From contig BFEA01000175.1 of NCBI GenBank assembly GCA_003427395.1, positions 530,579 through 553,632 of the forward strand: DNA of 23,054 bases, given 5' to 3'. Of the stretch, positions 1 through 10,170 are shown in pieces (within the stretch, counting starts at the first letter, position 1; the number at the start of each line of letters is the position of its first letter). The position numbers were made by a program, and so were the translations under genes. The stretch comes from Chara braunii. Its lineage: Eukaryota > Streptophyta > Charophyceae > Charales > Characeae. Below the pieces are notes generated by a model that was not told the DNA's origin, did not search any database, and was given only the letters and a program-made list of their open reading frames with translations.

Positions 1-90
<90 letters not shown>
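1..90. repeat. (CT)n microsatellite, cut by the window start
   Basis: Forty-five uninterrupted CT dinucleotides run from base 1, so the array probably extends beyond the window. It ends at a short T run. A smaller CT-rich patch recurs near 274-292. Confidence 0.97.
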
Positions 91-93
<3 letters not shown>

Positions 94-300
94 GAAGGTG
101 AATAGAAGTCCACAATTGTGTAGCTATTTGTATACAATGTGAACCATATTGGCAAAAGTTCACACGACCGTGGACTGCACCCTCTCTCCAACCTTGGAAG
201 AAGTCCACAGCCGCGTGACTTTTTGTAAACAAGGTAAAGATTATGTTCTAAATAGACGCACAGTCGTGGATTGCACTTCTCTCTCTCACTCTTAGAGTTA
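91..300. repeat. Imperfect foldback repeats sharing GTCCAC/GTGGAC ends
   Basis: Two successive segments (about 104-180 and 206-282) each begin with a GAAGTCCACA-like motif and end with a CGTGGA(C/T)TGCA-like motif in inverted orientation, so each can fold on itself. No coding frame is evident. I infer a small degenerate foldback or MITE-like repeat. The arms are short and imperfect, so the exact borders are uncertain. Confidence 0.4.
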
Positions 301-328
301 TTTTTTTAAATAAGTATAGTGTGAAAAT

Positions 329-353
329 AATATATATATATATATATATATAT
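329..353. repeat. (TA)n microsatellite
   Basis: A run of about twelve TA units follows an A-rich stretch. Another AT-rich, TATATA-dominated tract lies at about 781-845. Confidence 0.95.
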
Positions 354-1138
354 GTAAATACTGGGATACCAATCTAATGACATACATCACTTTGAGTGAA
401 TGAAGGATCTAGTCATGCAAGAGTCTGCTCCGCTTTGGCTAAATGAGGAATCTGATCGTGGAAGGGCTATAAATAAAGGATCCAATCACACATTGACCTG
501 GTCGCTCAAGAAGCACACAACCTTACAGCCTACACCACCTTATCTGAGAGAGAAACGTTGTTAGTTGTGGCAAGCAAATGTAGAATGAACTCTGAATACT
601 ATCCAAGAGGAAACTTGTTCATACGGTTCAGTCAAGTCTTTCTGATGTAGGATATATATTTGAATTAGGGGAATCAGCTTTCGGATGAGATGGTAAAACT
701 TCGTTGAAACATAATGTTACAACCCTTCATTTCTTGTCATCTTCTTCATTACCTACAGTTTACCAAGTAATTTCAATGATGATATATATATACATACAGA
801 TACATGATACATATATCTATTATACATATATATATAAATATATTTATTATGTTTCACCATTTTTTTTTTGTCACCTTTGATTCATATCGATCAACAACAG
901 ATCAACTGTTTTTCAACAACGGATCTTCAACATTTCAACAATAGTTCAACGTTGATCATGCTGTTGAAATCTATGACGTCCCTAGATTGACCGATGACCG
1001 AACGTTGATTTACTTGGATTCTTGATGAAACGAGGGAACCCTTGTGGAATAACAATAGAAAAGTTGTTGATCTTTTGAAGAAATTCGAGATGAAATACGA
1101 TAAATATTGCTTGAAAACCGGCCCCTTCTGGCCATGGG
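354..1138. other. Unassigned flank upstream of the LINE, possibly including its 5' UTR
   Basis: No frame in this stretch looks coding. It holds an AT-rich tract (781-845), a T run (861-869) and a cluster of GATCAAC/GTTGATC and TTCAACA words at about 887-975 that can pair with one another. The last 100-200 bases before 1139 could be the LINE 5' untranslated region. I see no target-site duplication that would fix the 5' end of the element. Confidence 0.4.
468..475 (+). promoter_or_regulatory. TATA-box-like site
   Basis: TATAAATA occurs in a less AT-biased context and fits the eukaryotic Pol II TATA consensus. No gene or LTR boundary could be tied to it, so it may be a chance match. A second TATATAA lies at 13955. 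Confidence 0.2.
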
Positions 1139-2959
1139 ATGAAACCCGTGGCCCTCAAAAAGTCAGCGCAAGTACCGACGCCTTAGACTACCTGGCAGCT
1201 ACCTCACCCTCCTGACCCGGATCCAACCATTGGTCAACAACACACTCCCGAACAGCCTGTCCCTTGCCAGCAGGGCTACCTCAGTGACCAGCAGCAGTAA
1301 GTACAACCACCACAGCAAACCCGACAAATGACCGAAGACGCATCCCCTCACACGAACCTGGACCTGGAAGCTATAGACTTACAGCAAAGGGGGGAGGTGG
1401 AACCGGTAAGAGGCACACTGGAGTACAGGTCTTTCTTGTTGAGAGAGCAAGAACAAGCAGAAGCAGAATTGCAAGAGGCAATAGCTCAAAGATTGGCGAC
1501 ACAAACAAAACTGCATCAATTCGATATCCCCATACACGATGTTTCATCAGATTCCGAAATAGACTGGGAGTCGGAACACAACCTGGAAGCAACTTTGTCA
1601 ACAAAACAGAAGGCACTGTTCCACTGTTTGGCAACACAACAAGTGGTGGAGTTGCAAACACAACAACAACAACAGGAATGACCCCGAAACTTGATGACCC
1701 AGGAACAGTATGACGAGTCCCTTTGCGGGATAGGAACGGGTCAGGTGGAACCGAACAATATCCTACAGCAGCTCACTAGTGTCTAGCACAATGTATATAT
1801 GCAGACTGAAGCACTTGGAAGGCTGCACCAGCTAGAACACCAATAGATGCAGCAAGAAAAACAGTACTGGCAAACACAGTTGCAATGCCCACACATGCCG
1901 GACTTGCACATGTTCCTCAATCAAAGCAGTGCGGAGGCAACAATGGGAGCACACTCGCCACATGCTCACTTAACGCAGGGACAACAGAATGGGCAAAGGT
2001 CAACAACCATCCATCCCCAAGAGGGCATCCACCTGGACCGGGACCACGAAATGGAACCGGGCCAGCAATAGGAAGACCGCAAGGGCCAAGAGGGGGGGGG
2101 GCATCAACACCTGCCCGCCCCCCAAAATAATGAAGGAGTACACCCAGCATCCGACCTAGTGATGAAATCACTCCAGCTGGACATGGAAATCGAAGATGTT
2201 AGCACACGACCTGAAAGCGACGGACCGTCTATACTACCTACCCGACAACAGATGATTCGGGAGAAGACTGTGCGGGCGCACCTCAAAGAGTTATTAGATT
2301 GGGTCCTGCAAAATTCACTGGCCCCATCACAAATGTCCATATTTGAGATTATTCCCCCCCTCCGATGGGAAAGAATCCGGAGGAGGATCTTGGCCAAGCA
2401 AACGGTAAAACAGGCGGTAAACCAATATGTGAAGAAAGACGATATTGACTGGTCCAGGGTGGCGAGAGTCATTATCACCACAGTCACAAACCTGTTGGAA
2501 GAGCTACACCAGAAAACATCTGGGTACACCTCCCCGCGCCAACGACCTTCTCAAGAGAGTTTAGACGAAGCGCCCGGCTTACGCACATCTGATGACCAGT
2601 TCTGGCCATTGGTGCTGGTGGAGGACATAGGGTCTGTCCTCCACCACGGCATCCAAACCGGACAAATGGCACAACTGACGCCCCCTGCCTTGCCAAGGCC
2701 CCCGACTGACATGCTGGTCCCGTCAGGTGGGGAACAACAACAACAACCCCTGAAAAACCCGTTGGCACTGCTGGTAACGGACCTTCTGACAAATGACGAA
2801 CTGGACAGCGAAAATCTCAGCGAGCAATCAGGAAAATCTAAGGCGTTGGAATCTGATGACGACTTTGAAGAAGATAGCCCTCCGTCTGTGCAACAAACCC
2901 CATGCTCGGAAGGTGAAAGAAAGAACCCGCCCGCTGCTCACAACTGCGTGAACGGGTAG
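1139..2959 (+). pseudogene. LINE ORF1, one frame with six in-frame stops
   Basis: The frame beginning at ATG 1139 stays in register for 606 codons and ends at TAG 2957-2959, but it is interrupted by TAG 1184, TAA 1298, TGA 1679, TAG 1784, TAG 1844 and TAG 2069. The predicted product is hydrophilic. It has a glutamine-rich, probably coiled-coil N-terminal half (around 1328-2070), a lysine/arginine-rich middle (around 2380-2480) and an acidic, proline-containing C-terminus (2790-2940). I recognise neither a CCHC zinc knuckle nor the L1 ORF1p RRM and C-terminal domain, so RNA binding is only inferred from position before ORF2. There is no frameshift in 1.8 kb, in contrast to ORF2. Several stops lie next to CAG or CAA codons and could derive from CAG or CAA by C-to-T change. 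Confidence 0.75.
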
Positions 2960-3130
2960 TTAAGTTGGAAAAACACAAAAGCACCTAAATAAGCACCCAC
3001 ATGGACTGCGTTATTTTCCAACCGCAACCGCCGCCCCCCCCACCTGTGCCGTCTCCAGACCTGGGCGTCCCCCCCCCCAATAAGGTGTCCGCCGGAGTGG
3101 GCACGTAGGATAGCCACGACCGACCTTGAT

Positions 3131-3900
3131 GTTAGAGCTCTAAATCTAAACGGTATGGCACAAGCTTCCCAGGAGAAGAAAGTCGCAATCTGGAGGATGT
3201 TTAAAATGAATGAGGCAGACGCATGGCCAGATGTAATATGTGTGCAAGAAACACATCTCACCCACACTCCTGCCCATAAAGCTAAAGAGAAATGGGTGTG
3301 GCCATACGGATCCTTCTCAGCTCCTGCAAAATCTGGGGCTTCTACAGGGGTGGCTATATGGATTCCCCCCTCCTCGAGATTGACCCCCCTGGCACATGAG
3401 TACGATCAGCATGAAGGCAGATGGGTGTATTTGAGAGCCTTGTTGGGGGAAGATGAGATAGTTATTGCCAGCATCTATGACCCGAATGTCCCTCTCGATA
3501 GAGTAGACTTCCTGCTCCAACTTCAACAACGGCTACCGGCGGGCCCTCCCCTCATCATCGCTGGGGACTTCAATATAACGTCTGACCCTCATCTGGACAG
3601 AAGCATCCACTGGCCCGCAAGGACTGTCCCAGACCCAACACAGATGGACCCCGGACGTGGACATGCTGGCCAGCTTCATGGCCACTCTACAGTTGAAGGA
3701 CTCCTACAGGACGCCATACCCCACTAAAAAGGTGTACACTTGTGTACGATCCAAAGGCGCAACTGATATATCTAACTTAAGAATAGACCTATGCCTTATC
3801 TCAGAAGAGCTGGTAGGAACATTGATGGTGTCAGCAATTATGCCTTTCAGTGCGTGTAAATTTTTTGACCACTGGGGGATAACGCTGGGCCTCTCCTTCC
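3131..3900 (+). pseudogene. APE-type endonuclease domain of LINE ORF2
   Basis: The domain makes the first-strand target nick in target-primed reverse transcription. Visible motifs in order: the opening strand ending NLNG (about 3143-3154), QETH with its metal-binding Glu at 3248-3250, GDFN at 3563-3574, RIDL at 3780-3791 and the catalytic Asp-His pair of DHW at 3867-3872. The first three lie in one frame and the last two in another, so a frameshift lies between about 3612 and 3657. Catalytic residues are conserved despite the break. That points to recent death rather than long neutral decay of this domain. Confidence 0.88.
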
Positions 3901-4605
3901 ACCCGCCGATTGAGAAAGGACCGAGTTTCTATAAGTTTAATACACTTCTTAAGCTCGCATCCTTGAAAGACTTGGTGAAGAAGTTTTGGCAATGCTGGGA
4001 AACTCAAAAAGAAATAGGTCGTTCGGTGGTTGACTGGTTTAACGATGGGGTAGCACAACTAAGGGACCGGACCAGGAATTTTTCTATAAATCATGTGCGG
4101 GGCCGAAAAGCAGTTCTGGACAGCTTACTAAAAGAATTGGAAACTTGGGACAACAAGCTGCAATCGGACCCCCTGGATGACACAACCTACCACAGGTTAC
4201 AGACTGCTAGAGAGCATTTGCAGACCTACTTGGACGCACAGGCCGAGGCCTGGCGCATTCATGCTCGTATCCGGAAACAGGACACGGAGGGGACAATGAC
4301 CAAAACCTTTTTTAGAAAGGCTAGGGCCAGGGTAAGACAAGCGACGATGTCCACACTTCGTCACCCTTTCGACCCCGCCCTCCCGGATGCAAGAAACGCA
4401 TACGCCATAGTAGATTATGCTGCCCAGTACTACCAAAAACTGTATGCTTCAGAAACTGGTCAGTGGGGTGCCGAGAGAGTGGCACAAGCCAGACAGACAA
4501 TGCTCCAACGCCTGCCAGCAATGCTCTCGACAGACCAACGGGAGTTGCTGGATGCGCCGCTGTCCACAGACGAGCTGCTGGAGGCCCTGAGCTGAGGGGA
4601 ATGGA

Positions 4606-5480
4606 AGACGAAAAAACCCCGGACCTCGATTCCTTTCCCAAGGAATTTTGGATACAAAATTGGACAATCTTTCAAGACAACATTGCAGCGTATGTGCAGG
4701 CAGTCAGGAAGGAAGGTTCCTTCAGAGGGATGATGAGCCAAGGGATCACTACCCTCCTACATAAAAAGGGGGATAAAAGGAAAGTTAGAAATTATAGACC
4801 GATTACATTGCTCCCCCTACCATACAAAATGGTCTCCAAGGCACTTACCAATCGCCTGCTGCCACACATGTCACACCTAATATACCAGGACCAAACAGGG
4901 TTCATACCCACCGAAACATCCAGGACAATGTGCTGCTAATAAATGAGACAATAAAATATGCTAGACAACACCGTAAAGAAGCAACTATCATGTTCATAGA
5001 CTTCGAGAAAGCCTATGATCATGTTGACTGGGACTTCATGGAATGCTGTATGCAGAAAATGAACTTTGGCGAGGAGTTCAAAACATGGGTATCCATCATG
5101 CATAGATCGGCGGAGGCCAATATTATGGTTAATGGCCACCTGTCCGCCCCATTTGCCCTTAGCGGTCGGTAAGACAAGGTGACCCGGTGACCCCTCTCCT
5201 ATTTGTTCTGGTAATGGAAGCGCTGGCTGAAATGATCAGGTCTAACCCCGAAATACAGCGAATCGATATCTCGAAACTACCCCCACACCTCGTGCGAGTG
5301 ACGTCACTCTTCGCTGAGTCGCCGCTGACGACCTCACGGTCCTTCTTCGGGCCTCGCCGGCTTCCCCGAGAGCACTAATAGACACAATTCAACTGTTTGC
5401 AGTGGCAGCTGGCATGAAAGTTAATTGGGGGACTAAGACGAAGGTTTGGTGGCTATCCCAACAGGAAACCCCTCCCCCAC
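4606..5480 (+). pseudogene. Reverse transcriptase domain of LINE ORF2
   Basis: The domain copies element RNA from the nicked target. Recognisable blocks: a FPKEFW block near 4633, NYRPITLL at 4790-4813, QTGFIP near 4890, motif A FIDFEKAYD with catalytic Asp at 4999-5001, RQGDP at 5172-5186, and motif C FADD with its two Asp codons at 5327-5332. Motif C is out of frame with the sequence before it because 11 extra bases (5313-5323) separate the Phe codon from the Ala-Asp-Asp codons. The extra bases resemble an imperfect duplication of the adjacent sequence. Further shifts lie at about 4910 and 5168. Confidence 0.9.
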
Positions 5481-7001
5481 AAGAGCCGCCGATCACCTGG
5501 AAACCACACGGCGATGCAATCAGAATCCTGGGTATTCACCTGACAGCGTTGGGTCCCCCATACGATCATGATCAGACCCTGGTTCAGACCGCACTGCAAA
5601 GACTAGCCAAATGTGATGGCCTACACACATCGCTCATAGGTAGGGCACTCACAATAAATAATGCAGTCCTCGCCACCATCTGGTACAAGTCAGCCTTCTG
5701 GGAGATCCCAGAGAAGCAACTAGTGAACCTTCGTGCAGCACTGACCGCTTATCTATGGAGAAATGACCATGAGCTTACATGTTGCAACAAAAGAGTTGCG
5801 TGAAAATATGTCACGCAACCAAAAAAGTTAGGGGGACTTGGTATCTTGGACCCGGGGGATGAGATCAGAGCATTAATGCTTAAAGTAATTATTCGCCTCT
5901 TGCTCGCCAATGATGTTTTGTGGCAACAATTGGCGTACACACAGTTGTCACTCTTGGCCGCCCCATCCCATCCCGACCTCCCAGTCCATCCCCTTACGTG
6001 GTTGACAAACGCTGCCTGGTCGCTGGCGAAAACCCCGCGTCGGAACACAGAGGACTCACCTCAAAACAGAGTACGATGGGATCTCCAAAATGACCCCCTT
6101 TGGATCTCGATTCTGCGACTATGGTGACAGATGGGTCCAACCAGGAAGCCCCCCCGGCTGAGATGGCAGGAGCTATGGCGAGCTCGGAAACCCGCTCGTC
6201 TGGGACAATGACAGACAACCATTTTCCCTAGCAGCAAACTCCCATTGGTTAACGTTGGTGAGAAATAGCATATACACCGTCGGTGACCTGTGGGGCAGCG
6301 AGGCGGGCACATGGAAGACGGTTGACCAACTGCGGTCTCAACTCAAATATATAAAAAGAAGCCAAACCAAGCCGCTGAAACTGCAGATGGCGATCCCGTC
6401 CCAATGGTTGGCTACACTACAAGATGGTCCGTCGCTATGTCCCCTTGATTTGGTTATAGAGGCCACCCCAAATGGCATCCCTATGCTCATTTTCAGGATA
6501 TCGCAAGTAACCCAAGGAAGAATGCAGCTGCAGGCATATGAACCGGACGTACCGGGGGCAAGATGGGCCTCCCTTCAAAGAAACAGTGACATGGACCGCT
6601 CGGCACAAGAAGAGGAGCTGATGCGAATAAGAGTAGTGGGATCTGAGGAAGCAGACTATTATGCGTACGAAATGTCCACCTCAGTGGGGGCACTACCTTT
6701 TGACCCGGACGAATGGGAATGGAAGGGCACCAATCCCGTGCCGGTATGGCAGTATTTAGTCAAAGAAGGCTACAAACGGGCATATACCTTCCACTCATCC
6801 ACCAAAGCAGTCCAAAACAGATGGAAAAGAGACTCTCCGATAAGAGAAGGAAGCCTGCGTCACATCCCATGGGCCACATATGCTCACATCATGCCTACCC
6901 CCCATCGAGCCCTTCAATGGCAAATAACTCACCACTGTCTCCCGACCCCAGATTGGATCACAACAAGATCAAACCTCGACCAGGCCGGGATCCTCTCCCC
7001 A

Positions 7002-7073
7002 ATATGTGCTCACTGTGATCCGAACGCACAGCCACGGAGGGCGGATCTCGAACACTGCCTACTCGCGTGCCCA
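7002..7073 (+). pseudogene. CCHC zinc-binding region after the reverse transcriptase
   Basis: The frame open from 6255 encodes Cys at 7005 and 7014, then His at 7053 and Cys at 7068, within a pattern ending EHCLLACP. This CX2C...HX4C arrangement followed by a Trp-rich stretch is typical of the reverse-transcriptase zinc-binding region found C-terminal to many LINE RT domains. In-frame TAG 7086-7088 follows and the frame then continues to 8015. Confidence 0.75.
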
Positions 7074-7624
7074 ATGGCAACTCGATAGTGGCAATGGTGG
7101 GATGCGATGTGGCACACGCTTACAGGTTCTGCATTCCATTGGGTCATTACATTAATCCTAATTGGGAAACGCCAGAACATGCCAGCAGTTTGGTCACCTT
7201 TTCAACGTAATTTTTTTGGCCACATGAGATTGGCAGTCCTCATGGTAATCTGGAGGATCCGGTGCTCTGCAGAGCGACAAGACGCTGCCTTTGGGTTCCA
7301 CCAAGCCAAGGCACATTTACTGGAAGTCGTTCATGCAAACCTCAGCAAAGCCAGCAACAAGCTTGTGGAAGTACTGGCAGCAACCCAGGATGAGGAGTCC
7401 AGGAAAAAGGCCAGAGCAGCTTTCCGGGAAATCTGGCTAGACCCCGACTGTAAGATGGCCGAAGTGCACAATAACGGGAAGCTTAGATGGAAGAACTGGG
7501 CAATGCAAGATGACCAGTGGTCCTACCGCGGGGCCAAATGCTTCCCTGTGCCCCTGCCTCCCCGAACAATGGGCGCTATGTCCATGGTGAGCCTCAATGT
7601 GGGATCAGGAGCCCAACTCCAGAC

Positions 7625-7950
7625 TGAGCTGCCCACCCGAGACCATCCCCCCCAGACCGGGGCATGGATGCAGTCAACCCAAACTCCCCCATCAACTGAT
7701 CAAACACCGCCCCCCCTGCCTGACGACCCGACTCCGGTCTCCGCGCAGCCTCCCCCCCAACTTCCAATGGTTCCTCCGCCTCTGACGCTGTCACCACCCC
7801 CGGCCCTCTCGGAGGATCCGCCCTCCCTGACCCCTCGCTATCCCCCTCCTGTACCTTTGGGCCCCCCACCATTCACCCCCCCCCGCTCCCAGTCAACCTC
7901 CCCTTCCCATTCAATTTCCTTCCTCAACCTGCTGGGCTCTCTGCCCTGCT
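7625..7950 (+). other. Proline-rich C-terminal tail of ORF2
   Basis: About 105 codons encode runs such as PPP, PPPLP and PPPFTPP, with Ser and Thr between them. The DNA is very C-rich. This follows the zinc-binding region in the same frame and ends at TGA 8013-8015. Such a tail is not part of the usual L1-type ORF2. It could be a lineage-specific extension (inference) or a C-rich repeat that became translated. Confidence 0.6.
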
Positions 7951-8011
7951 CCCCAGTACTCCCCACTGAGCTAGCTGAGCAGTCCAAGTACCATGAGGCG
8001 CTGGACGCAGG

Positions 8012-8356
8012 ATGACAACTCAGGCAAGGAAGGCCACCAAAGCGGCGGTCTCTACCACAGGGGGAGGGAGAATGACAAAGGTGGACAATCAAAACCAAGC
8101 TACCCACAACATACTAGACGAAGCTGCAAGAAGACCTACTCAAAAAAGGGACTGTGTCCAGTCAACAGGAGCATGGAGGGATATGATAATAATCATAGCA
8201 GGAACAACTGGGCCCTTCAGCAGTACGAAGGCCCGTGATAGAGCAAAAACTGGGATGCAGGACCCGGTTTCCGGCAATCCTAACACTCTCTTACGCTTGG
8301 ATAGGGGACGCTGGATCCGGTTTCCAGCAAAGTGGTGTCATGTTCAACTGTTGTAA
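8012..8356 (+). other. Possible small frame overlapping the ORF2 stop
   Basis: An ATG at 8012 overlaps the ORF2 stop in an ATGA arrangement and opens a 114-codon frame. The first 70 or so codons are hydrophilic, and the rest runs into the hairpin repeats at 8252-8356. I do not recognise the product. It may equally be 3' untranslated sequence or the continuation of ORF2 after a frameshift. Confidence 0.25.
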
Positions 8357-8386
8357 TCAAAGGGACGCTGGACCCGGTTTCCAGCA
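8252..8386 (+). repeat. Three hairpin repeats in the LINE 3' region
   Basis: A 25-base motif of form GGGACGCTGGACCCGG followed by TTTCCAGCA occurs at 8252-8276, 8305-8329 and 8362-8386, spaced 53 and 57 bases apart. Copies 2 and 3 contain a GCTGGA/TCCAGC inverted repeat around a short loop. Copy 1 is diverged. Related copies occur at 10900-10950 and 20405-20459. Structured, repeated 3' ends are known for some LINE families, where they are bound by the reverse transcriptase. That role is inferred here. Confidence 0.8.
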
Positions 8387-8399
8387 TAGGAGAGTGACT

Positions 8400-9370
8400 T
8401 ATCCTCTTAATCTTAACAGGGAAATTGGTTAAAATCTAAGCTTAACCGGCTGATGCTGTTGGGATAACTCCGGGTTGAATTGTGAGGACCCCGGCCTCCC
8501 ATTATGGGTTTGGAATATAAAGAGTGGGGAAAAAAAAGGAAGACGAAACGTATGAGGCGTCTCAAGAGGAAGGGCAGAAAGATGCGCTAGAGATTGAAGT
8601 AATGGGGGACGCCTAGGAAATGGGCTGGGGGGGGGGGGGGGGGGGGGGGGGGGGTTTGGAAAAGGGAAAGGGGTGAGTTTAGTATTGTGCAGGGGAAGGG
8701 GAAAGGGAGGAAGAGGGGAGAGGGAGAGGACAAAAGCATGTGGTACAGGGATGCACACAGGGATGCATCATTTTGGCAAATCCACTCTCCGCTTTTTCGA
8801 TTTACAACATTTGTTATGTAGTGTGATAAGGGACACAATTGATTCTAAGTTGTTTAATAGAACTGGTTGGCCTTTCTTTAAAAAAAAAGCAAAAACAAAA
8901 AAAAAGACTAATGGAAACAAGGGAGATCATCATATGTGTTACGGGCTTAGGGGAGGCTTGAGCATAAAAAGGGAGGAAGAGCTGCAAAACAGTAGCCAAC
9001 TCAGATGACACCGGTCACTTCTACGGGCAAAGGGAAAAAACACAACAGGGAAAGATACTGCAGGATTTTCAATTCCTTACGCCGCAAGTACACGGCCCCA
9101 ACCTTGTCGAGAAATCTTTCATCACCTATGAACTTTCAGAGGCTCAGGGCAAACGGACCACAATGGCTGGTCGCGCCAGCCAGAAAAGAAACAAGAGTGC
9201 TGCTGGCGGTCCGGAAAAGCTTGGCGCACAGTGGAAGTTTGCCAGGCCTGGGTGTACTGGTCGTTTAAGAATGGGCCTCGTTCCACTACTCACTAAATGA
9301 ATCTTCTGCCAGAACATGGAAATATACACCACCATATTATTTGTCTTTTCTGCATGTGGTGATTCAGAAT
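8400..9370. other. Unassigned stretch, possible LINE 3' UTR or tail and flanking DNA
   Basis: No convincing gene. It contains an A run (8529-8538), purine-rich DNA at 8575-8735, the G run listed separately, and two A-rich tracts at about 8880-8907 that could mark a retroelement 3' end. An 87-codon frame at 9005-9268 has no recognisable motif. Confidence 0.4.
8627..8654. repeat. Homopolymer run of 28 G
   Basis: An uninterrupted run of 28 guanines lies in purine-rich DNA, so it can form G-quadruplex or triplex structures. Exact length is unreliable because long homopolymers are prone to sequencing and assembly error. Confidence 0.9.
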
Positions 9371-9371
9371 C

Positions 9372-9655
9372 TGGTTGGGGTTGAGTATGTTTTAGGAGAT
9401 TTTTGCTGGGACGACGCAGAACGATGCTGGGGCATGGTTGCTCCGTCCCGTGACTCAGATTAGCGGGAGCTTGAGGTCTGGGGAGTTGTAGAGGATAGCA
9501 GGCAACCAGCAATTTTCGACGACTGGCCGATGTTGGGGTATAGCCCTGTGATCTGGTTGGCGACTGAGGCTGGGGGAGTTGTCGAGGGGCAACCAAGGGT
9601 TGCTGCTGGGATGACGCTGGTCGGAGCTGGGGCGAGTCGTGTTGCCCTGTAACCC
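9372..9655. repeat. Degenerate minisatellite, period about 90-95 bp, three copies
   Basis: Three consecutive blocks, starting near 9372, 9466 and 9562, share the order G-rich GGGGTTGAG-like start, GTTGTAGAGG-like segment, CTGGGACGACG-like segment and a GTTG(C/G)CC(C)TGTGAC-like end. Divergence between copies is high. No coding sense is apparent. Confidence 0.5.
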
Positions 9656-9960
9656 CCAGCCGCAGGGTGGGGGCATGAGGCCTGGAAAAGCTCGGCAGGG
9701 TTCTGGGGGTTGCTCCCCACCAATAGATGGAGCTGCCCTCCAGGTGCTAGCGGTGTCTGCTCTTATCAGCACCACTAACACTGGTGGGGGGGCTATGCAA
9801 AAAAAAAAAAAAAAAAAAGTATGGAAGGCCGAAGGCGCAAGAGCGCTCTTTTGTTTGATTGAGAGAATTCTCACGTAAAGTTTCTGAGGATCCCAAACAG
9901 CTCGGCGGTCGCTGGCTAGGGCGAGCGGCCGTACTTTTTTGTGGTTTCCTGAAATTAATT
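9656..9960. other. Unassigned, with a partial dispersed-repeat copy and a poly(A) run
   Basis: GCTCCCCACCAATAGA at 9712-9727 matches the distal half of the dispersed hairpin repeat seen at 20405-20459. A 20-base A run lies at about 9798-9817. Nothing else is recognised up to the start of the mitochondrial-like sequence. Confidence 0.45.
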
Positions 9961-10029
9961 CAATTCTAAAAATAAATTGTCTGTATACGTGATCCTATGG
10001 GCGCTCTTGCATTTTCTTTTATTTACTTC

Positions 10030-10170
10030 GGCCTCTCACTCAACTCACTCACTCAAAGACTGGAACTACGAAGCGAGTAGAATAGAGAGCCGTATGATAG
10101 GTGACTATCTCGTACGGTTCCGAGAGGACTCGAGTACCGCTGACATGTTTTGCTCAGTGGAGAAGTTTCA
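10030..10170 (+). ncRNA. 3' end of a group II intron (domains V and VI) in nad4
   Basis: Domain V is a 34-base hairpin at 10087-10120. It begins GAGCCGTA, closes with TACGGTTC, and has an upper stem GATAG/CTATC capped by a GTGA tetraloop of the GNRA type, so the AGC catalytic triad is present. Domain VI follows at about 10121-10165, with a CCGCTGA/TCAGTGG stem. The nad4 exon starts immediately after, as expected for an intron 3' end. Upstream intron domains were not identified. In the nucleus it is a relic. Confidence 0.85.

Larger units (their letters stand above)
3001..8015 (+). pseudogene. LINE ORF2 (APE endonuclease, reverse transcriptase, zinc-binding, Pro-rich tail), broken
   Basis: This would encode the endonuclease and reverse transcriptase that nick target DNA and copy LINE RNA. 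A likely start is ATG 3001, 41 bases after ORF1, giving a Pro-rich leader whose frame is lost in the C run at 3071-3078. The endonuclease core starts near 3131. Frame then changes at about 3612-3657, 4583-4595, 4905-4915, 5163-5171, 5313-5323 and 6090-6125. In-frame stops are TGA 5801 (at an expected Trp), TGA 6159 and TAG 7086. Order: endonuclease 3131-3900, linker 3950-4560, reverse transcriptase about 4610-5480, thumb/connection to about 6300, CX2C...HX4C zinc region 7005-7070, Pro-rich tail 7625-7950. The intact length would be near 1,650 residues, long for LINE ORF2 because of the tail. Confidence 0.88.
1139..8400 (+). mobile_element. Degenerate full-length LINE, L1/Tx1-like organisation
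   Basis: The element has the layout of a two-ORF, APE-type non-LTR retrotransposon: ORF1, then ORF2 with APE endonuclease, reverse transcriptase and a C-terminal CCHC zinc-binding region. The protein motifs are clear (QETH, GDFN, NYRPITLL, FIDFEKAYDHVDW, RQGDP, FADD). It cannot be active, because ORF1 has six stops and ORF2 has at least six frameshifts and three stops. The 5' end is taken as the ORF1 ATG, although a 5' UTR probably lies upstream. The 3' end is not fixed. The repeats at 8252-8386 look like 3' UTR, and A-rich tracts at about 8529-8538 and 8880-8907 are candidate tails. I see no RNase H domain. The assignment to L1/Tx1 is by motif style, and a phylogeny would be needed to settle the clade. 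Confidence 0.9.

Noticed and set aside
2104-2529. Minus-strand frames within the LINE (for example 2104-2529)
   Set aside because: They are shadows of the LINE coding frames.
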